In this document: positions 32,758 to 37,764 of the stretch, piece after piece
Position numbering within the stretch: position 1 is the stretch's first letter
Layout of the letters: each line of letters opens with the position of its first letter
Source of the DNA: Arachnopeziza araneosa
Lineage: Eukaryota; Ascomycota; Leotiomycetes; Helotiales; Arachnopezizaceae
Length of the DNA: 37,764 nucleotides
Assembly (NCBI GenBank): GCA_003988855.1
Contig: QYAI01000210.1
Span: 1-37,764 of the forward strand
Direction: 5' to 3'
The notes under the pieces: model-generated
Seen by the model: only the letters and a program-made list of their open reading frames with translations
What the model was told of the DNA's origin: nothing
Database searches by the model: none
Translations under genes and position numbers: made by a program

Positions 32758-34612
32758 ATGCGAATTTGGAATGAAAAATATGACTTGTATAATCTCGCGA
32801 GAATCAAAAAGAAGCTTACTTTGAATGAACTTCCTGCTGATGAACCCCGCTATTGCCCCGCGCATAGTGTCAATCGTCCCTGTAGCTGATATATATCCTC
32901 AGATCAACATTCTACTTCGAAATATCTTACAGTACGAATTGGAATTTCCAAGGGTGACCTCCGTGAATCAGACGAGATCAAGCGGAAAGTACTCTGGATT
33001 GATCAAATCTCCATCAATCAAGAAAGAATCGAGAAGAACCATCAGGTGAATCTTATGGGAGCCATTTATACTGCTGCACGTCGAGTCATAGTCTATATGG
33101 GGCCGGTGGAAGGTGATGAAGAGGAGCATCAGGGATTCACTTTGTTGCGGCGGCTTGAAGAGCATTTTTCACCCAATCAGGACATTGTAAGCCGATCTCA
33201 AGATATATATGAACTTATGAAAAGAAAGGCGGACCTACCGGTTTCACAGCCACCAGGCGATCTTCAGGGCAATGATAATGATGTTTTTGGAGCAGATAAC
33301 GCAAATTTGTGTGTGAAACAAGGTTGGAGGTGGCTACTGAAACTAGCATTTGGTAACTGGCGTCAGAGGTTATGGATGGCGCAAGAACAGCTTCTCAATG
33401 CCCATATTGTGATGCTGCGTAGGCCTCAAGTAATACCTTAGAAAATGATCGCAACTACCAATACAATGTTCATGATCGAAATTCTCCCACTCAAATACTT
33501 GCTACGATTTGGGAAGGAACTTCTATATTCAAAGGTTGGTCCCCGCCAATTGTTAGTAGAACTTAGTGCAATTGCGTTTTCGCTCTTGAGCAGTCGAAAA
33601 TATTTGGAGACGGAGGGAGTATCATTTCAGAGTTCGTTGTTCGCCAGTTTGCACTACTATTACAGCCTAGATTGTTTCGACTCACGGAATCGCATTTACG
33701 CGCTGCTGAGCATCTCATCTGACGCCGCCGATTTGTAGTATCACCAGATTACTCGGAAAATAACCATCCAAGGCGCTTTTTCCATCAAATTTCCGTTCTC
33801 GCGCTTAGCAAGCCTCTCACAAATTAACCTTTAATACAAGCTTGTTGTTTCAGGGACGATGGTATCTCGTCTGTCTCATCTTTACCATCATGGTCACTGG
33901 AACCTATCACGGAAAGCCAAGTCCCACCTATTCAACTATTATTTGGCATTCATGTACCACATCCACGAACTTTGCTCAATATACCACCTAGGATTCTCTT
34001 TGAAAACTTGATTCTGGTACTCAAAGGTCGGGTTCTCGATCGGATTACCGTAGCTTTTCCTCCTGTCTTTGAAAGTACGTCCTTACGGAATGCGTTTTTA
34101 TATTCGATGAACCGACGTCAAGATATTTGACACAAAAAATTTCTAATTTGTGCTCGATACTGCTGTATTTAGGTATTACTATCGAAAATACAGCAGCCAT
34201 ATCTCGGGTCATGGTCCATGATGTGACTTGGTCTCCTCCCGTGGAGGAAAATCGTTCAATGACCGATCTTGCTGCGAAACTTTCAGACGCCAGCAACTTA
34301 TATACTTTTGATATTGATGATGAAATCAGTGCTGAAGATTTCTCAAGAGGTATCAGGTTATGGAACATGTCGCATGACCATGGACGCTCGATGTGCATCA
34401 CCGAGCAACGGCGGCTGTGTAACACAATGAACGAGGTAAAGGAAGGTGACGTTATTGCTGCTCTGTAAGGTACAGATCGTCTCTGGGTTCTGCGGCCGTT
34501 CGGGGAGCAATATCGATTAATTGGTGATGCATTTGTCGATGGTCTGATGATGGGGAAAGCATACGAGAGGCTTGATCCCGACGAAGTTGATTACGATATT
34601 GAGGTGATATAA
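32758..34612 (+). pseudogene. HET-domain pseudogene
   Basis: The frame from ATG at 32758 stays in register to 33735 but is cut by TGA at 32887-32889 and TAG at 33439-33441. A one-base shift follows near 33736, and TAA at 34466-34468 interrupts the C-terminal part, which otherwise ends at 34612. HET blocks seen are LWIDQISINQE, NLMGAIYTAARRVIVYMGP, RLWMAQEQLL, DSRNRIYALLSISSDA, VSPDYSEN and, after a probable intron (GTACGT near 34074 to TTTAG near 34173), a C-terminal GDAFVDGLM element. The first HET block, YxALSYxWG, is missing. TAG can come from TGG and TAA from CAA by C-to-T changes in CpA context, TGA from CGA by one C-to-T change. Intact HET proteins trigger cell death on meeting a genetically different partner. 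Confidence 0.85.
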
Positions 34613-34749
34613 TCCTCTCTTCCACAATATCATTGCGGAGAAAATCTCCCAAGCATAGAGTCAGAGTTAAAAAATAAAACAGAATTTATTCATTTGCTAT
34701 ATGTACCCAATCTGGGTGGATTAACATGGCAATATTGTGCTCATAACAG

Positions 34750-36507
34750 TTACCACAGCCAGTTGAACCATCCTGCTTTGTTACTCATTGCATCTTCTTC
34801 AGGTCCGCTCCGATCTTCCTGAACGACCCGAAAGCTTGGTTTAACGTTGTCATTCTCAATTACCGCCTTTGCAGCCTGATCAACCTCATGATTAGTCTCT
34901 GCTTCCATGAGCAAAGTATCAATTTCCTTATAATCCGCTCTAACAAAGAATGTCTCCATGATTGGACTTGTTATCCTCTCTTGATTCACGTGTTGATCGG
35001 GGTCCCAAGTCATTACCTTGAGGAGGCCATTCGCATCCACTTCAAACAACACTTGATACTGTGGAATGCCAGCAGGGGCAGGAGGTACTGGGATTTCCAG
35101 AGTTCCAAGCTGCCTGTTATTGCTCGAGATGGGTCTGTCACCTTCCAAGATGTTGATTTTGATTGTCGGCTGATCATCTTCGGCCGTTGTTACGGTGATT
35201 GTTTTGATTGTTGGGATGATGGTATGTCGATGCACGACCTTGGTCATGATGCCATCGACATCAATGCCTAGCGAAAGGGGTGTGAGATCAAATGCGAGTG
35301 TGCAAGTCCATTCATCGATACCAGAGAGTACATGAGCTTGTCGAGCAAGCCCGTGTAGAATGACTTCGTCCGAGCGGATTCCTTCGTAAGCCTTCTTCCC
35401 AAAATATTGTTCGATGACTGGTTGGATCTTGGTGATGTGTTGAGGAGCACCTGTGAGAATGATATCGTCGATTTTGCTTTTCTCTACTTTAATTTCGTTA
35501 AGAACCTGTTCTATCAAGGGTAGAGTTGTGTCAACGATTTTCCTGTAAGCTTCATCGACCTGCGACTGTGTGACGGTATCCTGGGCACTGGCAATGGCTT
35601 TACTCGATAGCACCTCCTGTGCACCTCTATCTTGGGATCCTACCTCCGCTGTATCGGTGACCCTTCCAAGAACAGCTTGTTCGAAGTCTTCACTCCCCAC
35701 GGTACCAGATGCGTGCGCTAATGTTTCGAATACTCCCATGTCCACAATTTGAACGGTGACATCAAAACTGTTGGAATTCAGATTGTAGATAATAACATGC
35801 CTCTCCGAGTTCCGTTTATCGAGTTCGTAAGCTATACCGGCTGCGGTTGGTTCAAGAACGACACGGAGGATCTCCAGACCTGCCAAGGCGCCAGCATCTT
35901 TTATTGCCTGTCGTTGAGTATCGTCCAAATATGTTGGCACACCGACGACTGCATACTTGACATCTTGGCCAAAGTAAACTTCAGCATTAGTCCTTACTTG
36001 CTTGAAGATGTTGGAGGCAATCGTTTCGTCAAACTCAGGTCGTCTAGATTGTCAGCGAATTTTACAGAGGTTTATATCAGAGCTTGGGACGCCGTACATG
36101 ATACACGAGCTATTGACACAGGATGGCGTGAAATTACGACCTTGATCATTGATGAAGGTAAGCAAGTTCTCTTTCTCAAGAATTCCAGCCCGAGTGGTTT
36201 CTCCAAACTCAATGGCGATTACTAAATATATGTAAGCCAGGCTTCGTAGGGACAGAACCCTGAACGTACAATTACTGTAGTCTTCCAGGACATTTTCGCT
36301 ACCAATATTCCCATATTGTGTCTGCGAATTTGGTTGTTGGGTTGGTGTAACTGGAGATTTTGTTTGTGAGTTTGTATATCGTGTATGGGTAATTGCATGT
36401 TGTATCTGTGTAAAGTCCTGTTGCAATGTGCGGGGATGAAAGAATATCGCAAGCAGGGTAAAAGTGGAGAAGGCGATGATAGAGAGGATCTGGTTTCTTC
36501 GTAACAT
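34750..36507 (-). pseudogene. degenerate membrane-anchored Hsp70-like gene
   Basis: Minus-strand frame from ATG at 36507. A likely 48-bp intron (36269-36222, GTACGT...TTTAG) joins to a frame running to 34750, broken by one TGA at 36052-36054. The N-terminus has a signal-anchor helix (ILSIIAFSTFTLLAIFF). Hsp70 regions follow: IAIEFGETT for phosphate-1, NDQGRNFTPS, VVGVPTYLDDTQRQA, VLEPTAAGIAYELD, TPLSLGI, then substrate-binding beta-sheets (ISSNNRQLG, PPAPAGIPQ, VDANGLLKV). About 45 residues of nucleotide-domain subdomain I are missing near the TGA. Phosphate-2 reads NLNSNSFDV instead of DLGGGTFDV, and the adenosine motif GGSSRIP reads GAPQHIT. The lid is short and there is no ER-retention signal. 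ATP use looks lost, so this is a pseudogene or, if the TGA is read through or spliced out, a pseudo-chaperone. Confidence 0.8.
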
Positions 36508-37407
36508 TTTGGTGTGCTTGAAAGCTGTACCACTCTCGATGGAAAAATATACTGGCTTTCACTCTATTATCATAGAGAGCTGTTGTTCATCGTGACTCAC
36601 CTCGTACCCATGATCAAAAAGTCCAAGACGACCCGTTGTATGTTTTGGCTTTCGCTTGAATCAAAAGTGGCGTTGGAAAAGAAGCCAGATATGTGTTTTA
36701 AATGTTCGTGATTGGCGAGTGAGAACAACAAATCGAAGGGCCTGATGGATTGTCTGAAAATAAATATACGCTTGTACTTGAAGATTCGCTGATCACAAAT
36801 GATAATAAAAGACAGATATCCCTAGATAATGGCTCCTAATAAACCCCATGGATCTTCAAGGGGCTCGCTTGTTGGCCAATTCTCATTGCTGTTGGAGACT
36901 TCATCTGTTCTTGATAAGTATGGTGCTGAATATAGATAGTACAGCAAACTATAATTCAATTATTTTGAATATAATTGGATAATAGCTGTAGATTTCGCAT
37001 GGTACCAAGGTTTGACAGCTGAGCTGTCCTCAATTCAATGATACCTAGAGATAAAGCACGTGACTTAGTTGAAACGCCAAGAAACTCAGGGAGGCGATTA
37101 TTGAGATATGTCCATAAAACCTGTTCATAGCCTCCAAATCCATTTCGTTGGATGATCTTTGTCGTCACGGGATCAAAGCCCCTGGGCTATCAAGCTTATT
37201 GTTTCATCTCCGCAGCGCATGTCAGATTTACGGCTCTAGTTTCATGATAGGTTGCACAGGCGATAGCTATCAACGATCCGTGCCAGGAGTGCTTGTTGGG
37301 TTGTATATGTCAACCAGCTTTTCGTAAAAAGGAAACAACATGTCCTTTCTTCAGGCGAACTGATCTCCGACATAATTATATTCTCGTTTCTGAACAAAGA
37401 TTACACG
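36508..37407. other. intergenic, no gene recognised
   Basis: This holds the upstream region of the Hsp70-like gene and of the flavoprotein fragment. Open frames such as 36956-37168 (minus) have no recognisable motif. Confidence 0.45.
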
Positions 37408-37668
37408 ATGCCTGGGAAAGTAGCGGTCATTGGCGCTGGAGCTCTTGGACTCTCGGCGACGAAGGTATTCATTGAGGATGGTTGGACGGTGACCACATAC
37501 GAGTCACGAGATTATGTTGGGGGTCTGTGGAAAGATTCTGATGATTCTACCATCTCCGTTCATGCTGCCACAATTTTCAACTCGAGCAAATATCGCGTTG
37601 CTTTGTCGGATTTTCCTTTCGCCGACACTGATGACGACTTCCCAACTGCGCTTCAACTCCATGAATAA
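37408..37668 (+). pseudogene. truncated flavin monooxygenase N-terminus
   Basis: The 86-residue frame starts MPGKVAVIGAGALG, with the FAD-binding GxGxxG at residues 9-14 and the ribose-binding Glu32 in TTYESRDYVGGLW, as in flavin-containing monooxygenases. FPFADTDDDFPTALQLHE follows, matching the usual next block (x-DFPF...FP...HEYL). The frame then ends at TAA. Full-length family members have about 450-550 residues, so only the first sixth is present before the stop. The next hundred bases do not look like FMO sequence. An intron at this point is possible but I see no GT donor in the right place. The rest may lie beyond the window if a transposon interrupts the gene. Confidence 0.7.
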
Positions 37669-37764
37669 CGTGGTTTATCATCGAGTGGCGCATATCATCG
37701 AGTGGCGCACTTTCCCCCACCCCATCACTTATCAACTTCAATACGCGTTTTCTCAACCATTTAC
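37669..37764. mobile_element. possible transposon end with direct repeat
   Basis: Directly after the FMO fragment, ATCATCGAGTGGCGCA is repeated twice in tandem (37677-37710 approximately). The change from coding to non-coding happens next to a TA dinucleotide (GAATAACG), the target of Tc1/mariner/pogo elements. Subterminal direct repeats occur in such elements. No transposase is visible because the window ends here, so the call is tentative. Confidence 0.3.

Noticed and set aside
1..37764. CRISPR arrays, rRNA genes or bacterial-type operons
   Set aside because: None is present. The introns and gene families are fungal, and the tandem repeats found lack the spacer structure of CRISPR arrays.

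Overview
The window looks like nuclear DNA of a filamentous ascomycete (Pezizomycotina; a leotiomycete would fit, but that is inference). The evidence is short GT-AG introns of about 46-81 bp, HET-domain sequence, a GH131 glucanase, a fungal CorA-like membrane protein, and wide intergenic spaces. Eukaryotic genes here are independent transcription units, so there are no operons.

Layout. 1-3.75 kb: no gene seen, apart from the 3' half of a decayed tRNA near 2.25-2.32 kb. 3.76-4.80 kb (minus): a four-exon secreted GH131 beta-glucanase. 5.91-9.36 kb (plus): an intact 1149-residue copper(I) P1B-type ATPase, followed tail-to-tail by a small secreted, probably GPI-anchored protein (9.54-9.92 kb, minus). 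11.98-15.6 kb (plus): the wreck of a large HET-NACHT-ANK (NLR-like) gene, readable only by moving between frames. 18.5-20.9 kb (plus): a seven-exon CorA-like protein. 21.8-26.2 kb (plus): a two-exon arginyl-tRNA-synthetase-like protein carrying an extra tail of about 810 residues, Glu-rich and then His-rich. 26.2-27.9 kb: intergenic, with a perfect 14-bp minisatellite and four TCACGTGA octamers in 312 bp. 27.9-28.3 kb: a small Pro/Ser/Lys-repeat protein. 29.5-30.7 kb (plus): a secreted six-hairpin-glycosidase-like protein. 31.2-32.5 kb (minus): a three-exon BTB/POZ-type protein, divergent from a HET-domain pseudogene (32.8-34.6 kb, plus). 34.75-36.5 kb (minus): a degenerate membrane-anchored Hsp70-like gene with an in-frame TGA. 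37.4-37.7 kb (plus): the N-terminus of a flavin monooxygenase, cut off by a stop and followed by a direct repeat that may mark a transposon end.

How the parts relate. Housekeeping or secretory genes (copper export, wall or plant-polymer hydrolases, synthetase-like protein) alternate with decayed genes of the kind used in fungal self/non-self recognition: the HET-NACHT-ANK relic and the HET pseudogene. Several nonsense codons can be explained by C-to-T changes, two of them in CpA context on one strand or the other, which fits repeat-induced point mutation or ordinary decay. The most unusual intact feature is the synthetase-like protein with the giant acidic tail. Single undetermined bases (n) lie at 26004, 28017 and 28024.
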